From the NCBI GenBank assembly GCA_964494345.1, contig CAZBSI010000002.1, positions 372,001 through 436,000 of the forward strand: DNA of 64,000 nucleotides. Reading direction: 5' to 3'. Below, piece by piece: positions 24,816 through 33,292 of this stretch. Made by a program: the position numbers and the translations under genes. Positions within the stretch are counted from its first letter, which is position 1. Every line of letters starts with the position of its first letter. The notes beneath the pieces were generated by a model, which ran no database searches, had not been told where the DNA came from, and saw only the letters and a program-made list of their open reading frames with translations. The stretch is from DTKD01 sp964494345 (GTDB taxonomy: Bacteria > Armatimonadota > UBA5829).

Positions 24816-27800
24816 ATGCAACTCAATCGGTTGTGGATATGCATCGGCCTGGCGGCCGTTATTTTATCATTATCGGCGTGCGGGGCTTTGGCCGCGAACT
24901 TCACGATTTCAGGATACGTGCGAAACACCTTTGGCGCCGGTGTGAGCGGCGTAACTGTGAGAGCCAGTACCGGGCAATCGACCACTACGGCTGCGGATGG
25001 CTCGTATTCCATCAGCCTGGCACAAGGCTGGAGCGGAGTAGTGGGGCCGGAGGGGTCACAATTATTCCAACCTGCCAATTACTCCTACGCCAACCTCTCT
25101 TCAAATGTGTCCAGTCAGGATTATCTGGCCACTCCGCAATACTTTTCGTACTACAGCACGTCTATTAACGATATTTTGCGAGGGGATGTCGCCAGCGCAG
25201 ACTTTAATAAAGACGGCAAAATGGACATCGCCATTGCCGGGCTAAAATACGACTATAAAATCAATGGCTACAAACCCGTAACCCAAATCTGGCGATCGGA
25301 CGCCGGGTTGGACTATGTCGCCATCAATGCCAGCCTTACCGGGGTGCAGGACCCCGCGTTGGCTTGGGGTGATTATGACAACGACGGCAAACCCGACCTT
25401 ATTGTGACGGGCGACACCGGTAGTGCGCTTGTGACGAAACTCTATCGCAACAACGACACTACGTGGCCGGTTGTCGCAAACGCGGTCTTTCCAGGCGTCA
25501 AAAAAGGCGCAGTAGCCTGGGTCGATTTCGATAACGATGGCAAACCGGATGTGTTGCTGGCGGGGGAATCGGCCTCCGGACGCATAACTAAACTGTTTCA
25601 CAACAACGGAGACGGCTCATTTGCCGAGGTCACAGGGCTGGCTCTGCCGGGCGTTTCGGAGTGCTCGGTGGCGTTTGCTGATTATGATAATGATGGCAGG
25701 GTTGATTTCGCTATTGCCGGCAACTCCGACAGCGGCCCGATCACAAAGATTTACCACAACGAAGGCGCCGGGCAGTTTACCGATATAAACGCTAATCTGA
25801 CCGGGGTGACATCGGCGTCGGTGTGCTGGGGGGACTACGATAACGACGGAAAGCTCGACCTCGCATTCTGCGGAGAACGTACGGACGGCACAAAAATCAC
25901 CCGCATCTGCCGTAATACGGGCAGCGGCTTCATCGAACAAGACCTCGGTCTGCCAGGAGCCAGCGGGGCTTTGGAGTGGGGGGATTTCAACTTCGATGGC
26001 ACGCTTGATTTAATATTGTTAGGCGAACAGAACACGTCACCGAGTCTGCCGCGAGTCTGCGTCAACAATGGGGATGGCACGTTTACGGTATATCCGGTTG
26101 CCATCAGCGAGGTGGGCTATAAACATACAGCCCTGGCGTGGACGGACTGCAACGACGATGGCAAGCCGGATTTGTTATTGTGCGGAGAGACCGCCGGCGG
26201 ATTTCCCGGAACGTTTATTTACCGGAACCTGACCGCTGCCGCCAACACGGCTCCGAACCCGCCAGGCGGATTATCGGCTACATTTGAAAATAATACCCTG
26301 ACCATGTCCTGGGCTGCCGCCACCGATGCGCAGACACCTCAAGCTGGTTTGACATACAATATCCGAGTAGGCACGACGCCCGGAGCCGCCGACATAGTTT
26401 CCGGCCAGGCGAATTATTCGACGGGCAAACGTAACGTCCTGGAGATGGGCAATGCCTACAACAACCTGAGCTGGCAGATTAATAACCTGGCGCCTCGAAC
26501 CTACTATTGGAGCGTGCAGGCGATCGACGGCAGCTTTGCCGGATCGGCGTGGGCCTCGGAAGCGACGATGAAACCGGACACCCAACCGCCGACCATTCAA
26601 ATCTCCGAGCCGTCGGCGCCAATAACCAACGTCGGCCCGGTTAGCTACACCGTAACATATCAGGGCGCGAGTTCCATTACCCTGAGCGCCAATAATATAA
26701 CCCTGAACACCACCGGCACCGCCGATGGTAGCGTCAGCGTCACCGGAACCGGCAACAACAGCCGCACCGTGACTATTACCAACATAACGGGCAATGGCGG
26801 CATCGGCATATCAATAGCGGCCGGAACAGCAAGCAATCCGGCAGGAGATTTCTCAGCCGGAGCAGGGCCGAGCGCCACGTTTACAGTCGGCAACATTCCG
26901 CCGACCATAAGCATCGGTTCACCTTCCGGTGCGGAAACTCGCTCGGGGCCTATAACATTCACAGTAACTTACGGCGTATGCGAGGCGGTAACCCTGAGCG
27001 CCGAGGACGTCATCTTAAACAAGACCGGCTCCGCTGACGGAACAGTTTCTATCAGCGGCAGTGGCCTCACCCAGCGCACGGTGACGGTATCCGACATAAC
27101 CGGAGACGGCACACTTGGCATTTCCATAGCTATGGGCACGGCCACCGACTTGGCTGGGAATAAAGCTCCGGCGGCCGGGCCTTCGGTGACCTTCGCGGTG
27201 GACAATACCCCACCGGTCATCGAGATAAGAGCGCCGTCAGCGACAGTAACGGCTGCCGGGCCTGTCACATTTGAGATATCTTACGCCGACGCTGCGTCCA
27301 TCAGTCTGACCGCAGACGACGTGACTTTAAATAAAACCGGCACAGCCGACGGCGTCGTATCGGTTTCCGGGGAAGGGCTTATCACCCGTACAGTAACTAT
27401 CTCCGATATCACAGGAGACGGGACGTTAGGCATTTCTGTCGCTGCGAACACCGCCGAAGATGAGATTGGCAACCCGACGCCGTCGGCAGGGCCGAGCGAT
27501 ACGTTCATAGTTGACAATACCCCGCCAACAATAACCATAAGCGAGCCGTCCGTAGAGATAACGGCGGGCGGCCCCGTCAGCTTCGAGGTAACATACGAGG
27601 GAGCAGACTCCATCAGCCTTTCGACTGAGGACATAACTCTAAACCTTACGGGCGACGCAACCGGTACGGTCAACGTCTCCGGTGAAGAAGGGTCCGTTCG
27701 TGTTGTGACCATATCCGATATCACGGGGGACGGCGCTATCGGCATATCCATTGCGGCAGGCACAGCGCACGACGAGTCGCTCAACTCCGCACCTGTAGCA

Positions 27801-28619
27801 GGGCCAAGTGACGTATTTATAGTCGACAATACCCCACCGACCGCGCCGACACTGTCGTTGAATAAGAATCTTACCAACGGTCCGGACGTAACTGCGACTT
27901 TCGGCGGCTCCACCGACGCTAATGATCTCTCTTATGAACTAAAGGTCGATGACAATCCATACGAGGCCGCCACCAGCCCGTGGGCGGTGGTTCCGCTGAA
28001 ACTCGACGACGGCGTTCACACCGTTTACGTAAGGGCAGTCGACGCAGCGGGCAACGCCGGGACTGAGGTCAGTGCGGAGTTTATTCACGATAAAACCGAT
28101 CCGCATATCCAGTCTCTAAGCTACGAACCCTGGCTTTTGTCCGGTGGTGATCCGATTAACGTTACGGTGAGGGTCCTCGACGACTACGGGGTTGCTGCGG
28201 TAATAGCAGACGGCATCTATCTGACCAAAGGCGACAACAACCTCTGGACCGGTAAAGTGCCGGCGGCTGAGGGTTTAGGTGCACACACGGTCTATGTGAT
28301 GGCCTACGACGAAGCGGGCAATTCGAGCCGATATGATTGGTTATACAACACAGTCCGAGCCGTGGGGCTGACAAACAAGGCATTGCATGACAGCATCATA
28401 ATGGCTGCCGCTACGAAGTTCGTCTTTACCGTCTGGGGTCGGGTCACGATAACGGAAGATCCGGGCAGTTTCTTTGTGGACGACGGTTCAGGTGAGCTGG
28501 TCAAGGTTGTGTATCCTAACCACAACCTCGCCAATGGCGACTATGTATCGGCGAGAGGCTCTGTAATCGTAGGGGCAGGCTCTCCGGTGCTGACTGCATA
28601 TATCGTAAATCGGCACTAA
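24816..28619 (+). CDS. Very large secreted FG-GAP / Ig-like repeat protein
   Basis: 1267 residues. A signal peptide (1-28, SACGALAANF) precedes a carboxypeptidase-regulatory-like domain (ISGYVRN...ADGSYSISL). Residues ~100-500 hold about eight FG-GAP/VCBS units with calcium-binding DYDNDGKPD-type loops, predicted to fold as a beta propeller. A fibronectin III domain follows, then four ~100-residue Ig-like repeats each with a T-P-P-T-I/V, A-D-S/ASISL, TADGTVSV...TVTISDITGDGTLGISIA pattern, then a further Ig-like domain and a C-terminal OB-like domain. It is probably an adhesin or envelope protein. ATG 24816 precedes the signal peptide; the frame opens further upstream without support. Confidence 0.85.
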   Translation: MQLNRLWICIGLAAVILSLSACGALAANFTISGYVRNTFGAGVSGVTVRASTGQSTTTAADGSYSISLAQGWSGVVGPEGSQLFQPANYSYANLSSNVSSQDYLATPQYFSYYSTSINDILRGDVASADFNKDGKMDIAIAGLKYDYKINGYKPVTQIWRSDAGLDYVAINASLTGVQDPALAWGDYDNDGKPDLIVTGDTGSALVTKLYRNNDTTWPVVANAVFPGVKKGAVAWVDFDNDGKPDVLLAGESASGRITKLFHNNGDGSFAEVTGLALPGVSECSVAFADYDNDGRVDFAIAGNSDSGPITKIYHNEGAGQFTDINANLTGVTSASVCWGDYDNDGKLDLAFCGERTDGTKITRICRNTGSGFIEQDLGLPGASGALEWGDFNFDGTLDLILLGEQNTSPSLPRVCVNNGDGTFTVYPVAISEVGYKHTALAWTDCNDDGKPDLLLCGETAGGFPGTFIYRNLTAAANTAPNPPGGLSATFENNTLTMSWAAATDAQTPQAGLTYNIRVGTTPGAADIVSGQANYSTGKRNVLEMGNAYNNLSWQINNLAPRTYYWSVQAIDGSFAGSAWASEATMKPDTQPPTIQISEPSAPITNVGPVSYTVTYQGASSITLSANNITLNTTGTADGSVSVTGTGNNSRTVTITNITGNGGIGISIAAGTASNPAGDFSAGAGPSATFTVGNIPPTISIGSPSGAETRSGPITFTVTYGVCEAVTLSAEDVILNKTGSADGTVSISGSGLTQRTVTVSDITGDGTLGISIAMGTATDLAGNKAPAAGPSVTFAVDNTPPVIEIRAPSATVTAAGPVTFEISYADAASISLTADDVTLNKTGTADGVVSVSGEGLITRTVTISDITGDGTLGISVAANTAEDEIGNPTPSAGPSDTFIVDNTPPTITISEPSVEITAGGPVSFEVTYEGADSISLSTEDITLNLTGDATGTVNVSGEEGSVRVVTISDITGDGAIGISIAAGTAHDESLNSAPVAGPSDVFIVDNTPPTAPTLSLNKNLTNGPDVTATFGGSTDANDLSYELKVDDNPYEAATSPWAVVPLKLDDGVHTVYVRAVDAAGNAGTEVSAEFIHDKTDPHIQSLSYEPWLLSGGDPINVTVRVLDDYGVAAVIADGIYLTKGDNNLWTGKVPAAEGLGAHTVYVMAYDEAGNSSRYDWLYNTVRAVGLTNKALHDSIIMAAATKFVFTVWGRVTITEDPGSFFVDDGSGELVKVVYPNHNLANGDYVSARGSVIVGAGSPVLTAYIVNRH

Positions 28620-28632
28620 CATTTGACATGCG

Positions 28633-28655
28633 GGCCGGGCGAAAGTCGTCCGGCC
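28633..28655. terminator. Hairpin between the FG-GAP gene and the STAS gene
   Basis: GGCCGG and CCGGCC arms with an 11-base loop, in the short gap between two convergent genes. A weak TGTTTA tail follows on the plus strand. Confidence 0.6.
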
Positions 28656-28658
28656 TGT

Positions 28659-29027
28659 TTACCACCCCGGCATCGCAACGTCTGCCATAGCCTCTTCCGC
28701 GGTCTGATAACATCTGAACTCGACATCCGCGCCTGAGGCAGACAGGATTTTCGTTAAAAGCCCGTGTGCGCCGACTATACAAAGACCGCGGCCGCTGCTC
28801 TGCATGGCCTGTTTGATGGAAAGCAACGCACCAAGGCCGGTGTTGTCGATATATGAGAGCAGGTGCGCATCGAACAGGATGCTGCGATAGCCGTTGATTA
28901 CCTCATACAGGTCACCCAGCAGCGCGGGCACACTGGAGGCGTCCAATTCCCCACACAGATAGACTACGGCTACCGGCAGATCGTCAAGGTTCTTGATCCA
29001 GGTTGTAAAGACCTCATCGTCGTGCAT
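28659..29027 (-). CDS. STAS-domain protein (anti-anti-sigma-like)
   Basis: 122 residues, one STAS domain: VAVVYLCGELDASSVPALLGDL, then the phosphorylation-loop region ILFDAHLLSYIDNTGLGALLSIKQAM where Ser/Thr around residue 62-66 would be the target (SYIDNTG), then GLCIVGAHGLLTKIL. In SpoIIAA/RsbV-type partner switching, the unphosphorylated form releases a sigma factor from its kinase. No anti-sigma kinase or sigma gene is linked here. It is preceded in the same direction by the ICMT-like gene, 65 bases away. Confidence 0.85.
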   Translation of the reverse strand: MHDDEVFTTWIKNLDDLPVAVVYLCGELDASSVPALLGDLYEVINGYRSILFDAHLLSYIDNTGLGALLSIKQAMQSSGRGLCIVGAHGLLTKILSASGADVEFRCYQTAEEAMADVAMPGW

Positions 29028-29092
29028 GTCATAGCCCCTTCATCCTCAATGAATAGGCTATACCTAGACCGTGCTGAGGTCTAAACTTCGGA

Positions 29093-29683
29093 TTAAGGAG
29101 TCCAGCTTATATTTGTGATGCGCAAGTAAGTAAGCACAAGCACAAAAACCACAACCATCAAGTTGATGTTCTCGTGATTTTCACACAACTGTTTCCAAGT
29201 TGCGTTCTTGGCCTCGGATCGGGAGTATGGCTTAAGTCTGGGCAGCCAGCGTCTTATCTCGGAGCAGTAGTGCTGATAGTCCGGATGGAATATTTTCTTC
29301 AGACGGGCTTCTTCTCTGCCGACTCTGAGATGTGCGTAAATAGCAAACAACACCACATACGCCGCTGCGACATATGGGTTAGCTATCATTATAAAGAACC
29401 CCAGGCCCAGCACAAAACGACCGATATACATCGGATTGCGCACGTGCGAATACGGCCCCGATATGGTGAGGTGGCGATCCTTAAGTAACTGTGAGCTCGC
29501 CCACATCTGGATCAGTTCGCCAAGCAGTGCGACCGGTGCACCATACCAAAACATCCTCACGTCATGAATAAACGCGAGAACAGCAAAGAATGCCAGCGTC
29601 ATTAAGGGCACCCGAAAGTAGGTGAAAGTCCTGAACATCCTTTCTTTCGCATCAATCGTCGCTTCTGCCTGGTTCATATTCAC
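29093..29683 (-). CDS. Isoprenylcysteine methyltransferase (ICMT/PEMT)-like membrane protein
   Basis: 196 residues with about five membrane helices. GPYSHVRNPMYIGRFVLGLGFF is the SAM-binding motif of the family (RNPxY), and RVGREEARLKKIFHPDYQHYCSEIRRWLP is the usual cytosolic C-terminal part (EE..L...F...Y..Y). It probably methylates a lipid or small isoprenoid-type substrate; bacterial members are mostly unassigned. It may be cotranscribed with the STAS gene. Confidence 0.8.
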   Translation of the reverse strand: MNMNQAEATIDAKERMFRTFTYFRVPLMTLAFFAVLAFIHDVRMFWYGAPVALLGELIQMWASSQLLKDRHLTISGPYSHVRNPMYIGRFVLGLGFFIMIANPYVAAAYVVLFAIYAHLRVGREEARLKKIFHPDYQHYCSEIRRWLPRLKPYSRSEAKNATWKQLCENHENINLMVVVFVLVLTYLRITNISWTP

Positions 29684-29861
29684 CTCTTCAAAAAATTAGC
29701 CGGTGACGGCCGTGATTTGTTTCTGTTGTATAAGACGCACGATTCCTGTGGAAGTCTATCATGCGGACAATATATTTTGCAATGAATATCTACAAAACCC
29801 GTAATCTCGCCAGTTGCAGATGCATGTTGAGGTGGCATAACCTATATGGAAGCAACTACTG

Positions 29862-29990
29862 ATGATAAAGGCAAACTCCGGGAAACCGGGGGACGCAAAG
29901 CTATCGGGACTAAGCCGGGCAGCGAAGGGTGGTCCATAAAATACCCGTTCACAAACGCCGCCACGGTATGTTGGCCGAGCCGCCAAAGTA
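29862..29990 (+). promoter_or_regulatory. Cyclic-di-GMP riboswitch candidate (GEMM-I)
   Basis: GGCAAAC (29870-29876) is followed by a six-pair stem closed by a GAAA tetraloop (loop 29882-29885), then the GEMM core GGACGCAAAGC (29891-29901). ACTAAG (29909-29914) and TATGT (29967-29971) form the two halves of the 11-nucleotide tetraloop receptor (CCUAAG/UAUGG), with a C-G to A-U exchange that keeps the pair. A hairpin TTGGC...GCCAA (29971-29986) completes the 3' side. The arm between the receptor halves is enlarged to about 50 bases. It precedes the small gene at 30123. Confidence 0.82.
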
Positions 29991-30122
29991 GGAGTTGCCC
30001 GTGATCAGCGACTGTCGGAGTCAGGTGGTGCCACCTGCTCAGTTTGGCGGTCTTTGATTTCCGGCAATTCGCCTTGGTGGCTCGGCTTCTTGACATTACC
30101 GGCAACAGTGGAGGCGGAAACG

Positions 30123-30317
30123 ATGCTGATACCCGAGGCAAAAAACTATCTAGGCAAGAACTGCACAGTCACGTTCAATGACCGACACGGCAACCAGCAA
30201 ACCCAGGTCCTACACGTCCACGACGTTAGCTACGTGCCGATGTATGGGGCCTGTTTGATCGGAGATGTCGATGACATCTGGCTGGATCGCATAACCAACA
30301 TCACTACGTTATTATAA
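30123..30317 (+). CDS. Small protein behind the c-di-GMP riboswitch, unknown function
   Basis: 64 residues, soluble: MLIPEAKNYLGKNCTVTF start, then TQVLHVHDVSYVPMYGACLIG. It has no signal peptide or membrane segment; the beta-rich pattern (KNCTVTFND, VLHVHDVSYV) suggests a small OB or SH3-like barrel. GTGGAGG lies eight bases before the ATG. I do not recognise the family. Its position about 130 bases after the GEMM core makes it the expected target of c-di-GMP control. A palindrome CAGGTGG-TG-CCACCTG at 30023-30038 lies between and may be part of the expression platform. Confidence 0.65.
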   Translation: MLIPEAKNYLGKNCTVTFNDRHGNQQTQVLHVHDVSYVPMYGACLIGDVDDIWLDRITNITTLL

Positions 30318-30468
30318 CGATCCGGCCAAAGGAGGTGAGCGCCACCAACCCACCCACAACTAAGTGAATAGCGCACAACTCATACTCTCCTCGCCGCCCG
30401 GCTCGCAAGGGCATAAACCGCCTGAGCCGGGCCTGGCATTGTACGCCTGTTGGAATACCGGGCAAACT
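30318..30468. other. Gap with a strong hairpin, no gene
   Basis: A perfect GCCCGGCTC / GAGCCGGGC stem (30396-30404 with 30424-30432) lies about 80 bases after the small gene; it has no U tract. An AAAGGAGGTGA element at 30328-30338 has no usable start codon after it. Confidence 0.5.
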
Positions 30469-30675
30469 CTATGCGGCGCGGTGCCTTTTGTTTGGGCGAT
30501 GATCGTGCTTGACCAATTTAAGCTGGCGGCATTCCAATACGCTGCAAAGCTCCTGAGGCTGCCAGCCTTTGGTGAGTAATGCGCATTGATCGGTGTTTGT
30601 GTAGGGACAGTAAAATGAGCTTTCCTGGCTATCTGATGCGTCTTCGTCTATATAATCGAACCATTCAGAGTTCAC
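30469..30675 (-). CDS. Small Cys-containing protein, unknown
   Basis: 68 residues from GTG 30675, which follows GGAGG by eight bases. The N-terminus is acidic (NSEWFDYIDEDASDSQ); four cysteines follow in a CPYTNTDQC...CSVLEC pattern and the C-terminus is basic (KHDHRPNKRHRAA). No family is recognised. The ribosome site and compact composition support a real gene but coding evidence is limited. The GEMM-controlled gene converges on it. Confidence 0.45.
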   Translation of the reverse strand: MNSEWFDYIDEDASDSQESSFYCPYTNTDQCALLTKGWQPQELCSVLECRQLKLVKHDHRPNKRHRAA

Positions 30676-30782
30676 TGCGAAACCTCCTGATTGCACACCC
30701 TTATAAATTTAATGTGTCTACAGGAAGCATTTTCGGCAGATTCAGCCGGAAGTTTGAGGGGAAATATTCTTGAACGCGAGGA

Positions 30783-31568
30783 CTACCACTTATCGAAAAT
30801 GCACCAGCGAATCAGACGCACAGGTCTGTTGAACCATTTTCGCCTGGAGTTTGCAGGGGCCTTGTTGACAACCACTTTTCCGTCGATTTCGCTGGCCTCG
30901 ATCCACTGTCCCTTGCCATAGTAGATCATAACGTGCTTGCCATCAGCCACAGCCATATCACCCAGCTTGATGGTGTTCGTATCAAATCCGGCCAGCTTAT
31001 CAGCGTGACCGATCAGCCGCGTATACCCGTATTTTCCACGGTCGATATCCGCAGCATTCATATCACGCCACCAGTAACGCCAGAAATATGTGCCCAGCAG
31101 GCGGGGATTAAACTCCTTAACCCCCTGGCGCACCATCGCCTGCCACAACGCAGTTCTGGCAAGCCCGGCGGAGTCAATGCCCAAATTGGTCTCTCCGTTA
31201 ATTTGATACGGAGTGCCCACGAGCGCATAGAGTCGTTTATAATAGGTGCTTCGCAGCGAGTTAATACTCGGCGGCTTGCTGCCAAGCACCGTCCACACCA
31301 CAAACAACGCCACGAAAAACACCGTCGGCCACACGGCCGCGTTTCTTCTTCCAATACCAGTAAATAAAAACACAAGCCCAGTGAAAATACAGCTCAGAAG
31401 CGTCGCTATCAGCAGAATTCTGATAACGCCGGTCATCGGAAAGATTCGCACACCTATGCCGCACATCAACAGTAAGATGCCGGTTACTACTGCGCTATAC
31501 ACCCTTGCTGCATTGAAGCGTTTTTTGGCCGGGGTTGCGTTGTCGGAGTCAATTTGCTCGTCCATCAT
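30783..31568 (-). CDS. Membrane protein with NlpC/P60-like domain lacking the catalytic Cys
   Basis: 261 residues. Three membrane helices (about 24-41, 47-71, 80-97) precede an NlpC/P60-like domain. The motif normally written DCSGL reads GIDSAGL (residues 130-136): Cys is Ser133 and the next Ser is Ala134. The His-containing strand GDMAVADGKHVMIYYGKG (His212) and WIEAS are kept. NlpC/P60 enzymes cut peptidoglycan stem peptides; this one may be inactive or a binding protein. It lies downstream of the amidase, 38 bases after its own start, at the end of the phage cassette, and may belong to it or to the host. Confidence 0.6.
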   Translation of the reverse strand: MMDEQIDSDNATPAKKRFNAARVYSAVVTGILLLMCGIGVRIFPMTGVIRILLIATLLSCIFTGLVFLFTGIGRRNAAVWPTVFFVALFVVWTVLGSKPPSINSLRSTYYKRLYALVGTPYQINGETNLGIDSAGLARTALWQAMVRQGVKEFNPRLLGTYFWRYWWRDMNAADIDRGKYGYTRLIGHADKLAGFDTNTIKLGDMAVADGKHVMIYYGKGQWIEASEIDGKVVVNKAPANSRRKWFNRPVRLIRWCIFDKW

Positions 31569-31606
31569 TATATTTCTACGACTCGCCTATGTCTGTTGTT
31601 CCAATA

Positions 31607-32191
31607 TCACTTCGCCAAAGACGCTATAATACCTTCGGCTGTATCAATAGAGACCCGTTCTCTCCAGTATTTGTCCCTCAGCAAAGCAGAGTCGTGAGCA
31701 TTCGTCAGAAACCCGATCTCCAGCAACACCGCCGGCATATATCGATAAGTATCCTGCAATACCCTTAAACGCGGATGCTGGCTCTGGTAATCCCATTTCG
31801 GACCTCGACAGCGAAGGTCATTTCTGGTTAGCCGATCGACCAGTCGACCGGCAATCGCATAACTCCGTTTATCCCCGCTTGCCACAAACGCTTCGACGCC
31901 ATTTGCCGAGGCAGCTCCAGCATTCACATGGACGGAGACAAACATATCGCAACCTGACTCTATCGCCATCTTTGCCCGCATGCCCAGTGCCACGAGCCTG
32001 TTAGTTGGCCTGGTAATCACGGTCTTATGCCCTGCCAGACGAATATGATGGCCGATTCGAGTGACGAAATCCAAAACAAGCACGTCTTCAACCATTCCAT
32101 TAGCGGCACAACCCGTATAACGCAGGCCACGGTCTGCGCCGTGACCTGCATCCAAAGCAATCAAATAATGCTTCCTGGCCGCATCAGTCAT
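31607..32191 (-). CDS. N-acetylmuramoyl-L-alanine amidase (Amidase_3), phage endolysin-like
   Basis: 194 residues, one Amidase_3 domain with no signal peptide. YLIALDAGHGADRG gives the first zinc His, the Glu ligand follows near VEDVLVLDFVTR, SVHVNAGAA gives the His pair and VLLEIGFLTNAHD the catalytic Glu. It cleaves the bond between N-acetylmuramic acid and L-alanine. Lack of a signal peptide and the adjacent holin-like gene point to an endolysin. ATG 32191 overlaps the holin-like stop by one base (TAATG); the upstream extension to 32284 runs through that gene and is unlikely. Confidence 0.87.
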   Translation of the reverse strand: MTDAARKHYLIALDAGHGADRGLRYTGCAANGMVEDVLVLDFVTRIGHHIRLAGHKTVITRPTNRLVALGMRAKMAIESGCDMFVSVHVNAGAASANGVEAFVASGDKRSYAIAGRLVDRLTRNDLRCRGPKWDYQSQHPRLRVLQDTYRYMPAVLLEIGFLTNAHDSALLRDKYWRERVSIDTAEGIIASLAK

Positions 32192-32517
32192 TAACTTCTC
32201 GCTCGTTTCCACTGTTGATATATATGTTCCACAAGCAGGTTCGCTATGCTCTGCGGAACAGGAAATCCCAACTCCGCCACGCACAGTTTCTGCAGATAAA
32301 TAACGGCCTGGCGGCGGCGTTCGTCCGGAGAAAGCTCCGTAATCGCGCCCGCCCGCTCGATTGCATCCGTGATGCGGTTTGTCCCGATGCGCTTAAGCCA
32401 TTTCCGCGCCCACCGCGGCAGCCGGTCCTTTTGGCTTAAATAAGCAGTAAGCGCACCGGTCACGCCTACGGCGAGTGTAACCCAGTCCTGAGTAGAAACG
32501 CTGTCTAGTCTGATCAT
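32191..32517 (-). CDS. Holin-like protein (phage holin LLH type)
   Basis: 108 residues. One hydrophobic segment (WVTLAVGVTGALTAYLS, about 12-28) is followed by a basic stretch (RWARKWLKRIG) and a helical tail with ERAGAITELSPDERRRQAVIYLQKLCVAELG, resembling LLH-family holins (the A-x-x-A...KK..A pattern). It would let the cytosolic amidase reach the wall. It is coupled to the amidase by a one-base overlap. The family call is by pattern only. Confidence 0.6.
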   Translation of the reverse strand: MIRLDSVSTQDWVTLAVGVTGALTAYLSQKDRLPRWARKWLKRIGTNRITDAIERAGAITELSPDERRRQAVIYLQKLCVAELGFPVPQSIANLLVEHIYQQWKRARS

Positions 32518-32548
32518 AGTGGCTCCTTGTCGGTTGTTGGTTGGCGGG

Positions 32549-32848
32549 TTAGTTTAGAATGGCAATTCGAACTATTGCCACGCCTGCGATATAGTGGACG
32601 GCTGTTTTGAGGACGGTGTAGTTTCGACCATTGCGGGTCACGGTGTCCGCAACGTTGATGACTACGTCAGGCTTGGTCGCCATAAGCAGAGCAGGGTGGG
32701 TGATGCCCATGCGTTCGATGTCGTCGAGGTACAGGCTCATAGCGCCGGGGTCCAACAGCTTAAATATCCCCATATGTGTGTTTCCGCCTGTGGTGTATTC
32801 CTCGCCGAAGCGATCTAATTTGCTTGCAAACCGTTCGGCAAAGCTCAT
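32549..32848 (-). CDS. Phage-cluster protein, possible head-tail joining protein
   Basis: 99 residues. FAERFASKLDRFGEEYTT at the start, then a beta-rich part (DVVINVADTVTRNGRNYTVLKTAVHYIAGVAIVRIAIL) with the layout seen in small head-closure or neck proteins of siphophages. No clear family motif is recognised, so the role is inferred from the position four bases downstream of the connector-like gene. A tail completion role would be odd, since no tail genes follow. Confidence 0.45.
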   Translation of the reverse strand: MSFAERFASKLDRFGEEYTTGGNTHMGIFKLLDPGAMSLYLDDIERMGITHPALLMATKPDVVINVADTVTRNGRNYTVLKTAVHYIAGVAIVRIAILN

Positions 32849-32851
32849 CCG

Positions 32852-33283
32852 CTACACCTCCCTGTCCAACGCGAAAGTTGTATCAGCATCAGAAGTCGTG
32901 CTCAAGCTATGCGTATCGAAGTCCATTGGAAGCGCGCTTTTAAGAAACGGCGCCAGCCTCGATGCACCCTGTCGAATCATCTCGACACCGCTCACACCTG
33001 AAGGCCCTATGGTAACTCCCGCGATGCCGAACTGCTCCGTGGCTCCGATCTCCCGCCGCATCTGCTCGATAAACTCCCCTGAGATGATCTCAAGCATTCC
33101 CAGCTTCAGCGTCGCCTGCAGCTTACTGTTGGCCGTATCGTTTAGATAGATATCAGCTATAGAATACTCAACAGGCCCCTGCATCTCGGAGATAAGAGCG
33201 GCTATAGCGGTGTCGTAGGTTGTATCCGACGAATCTATGCCGGCTTTTCGTTTGACTTCAGCGGCTGTGATTGAAATCGCCAT
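32852..33283 (-). CDS. Phage head-tail connector-like protein
   Basis: 143 residues. MAISITAAEVKRKAGIDSSDTTYDTAIAALISEM matches the opening of gp6/gp15-type connector proteins, with an alpha-helical N-terminal half and the ATLKLGMLEIISGEFIEQMRREIGATEQFGIAGVTIG segment. Such proteins form a ring below the portal. It is 10 bases after the previous gene and four bases before the next, typical of phage structural operons. Confidence 0.65.
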   Translation of the reverse strand: MAISITAAEVKRKAGIDSSDTTYDTAIAALISEMQGPVEYSIADIYLNDTANSKLQATLKLGMLEIISGEFIEQMRREIGATEQFGIAGVTIGPSGVSGVEMIRQGASRLAPFLKSALPMDFDTHSLSTTSDADTTFALDREV

Positions 33284-33292
33284 CTGTACCTC

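Noticed and set aside
30328..30360. Hidden gene after the strong AAAGGAGGTGA element
   Set aside because: The only GTG overlaps the ribosome site itself and gives ten codons; no start codon lies at a usable distance.
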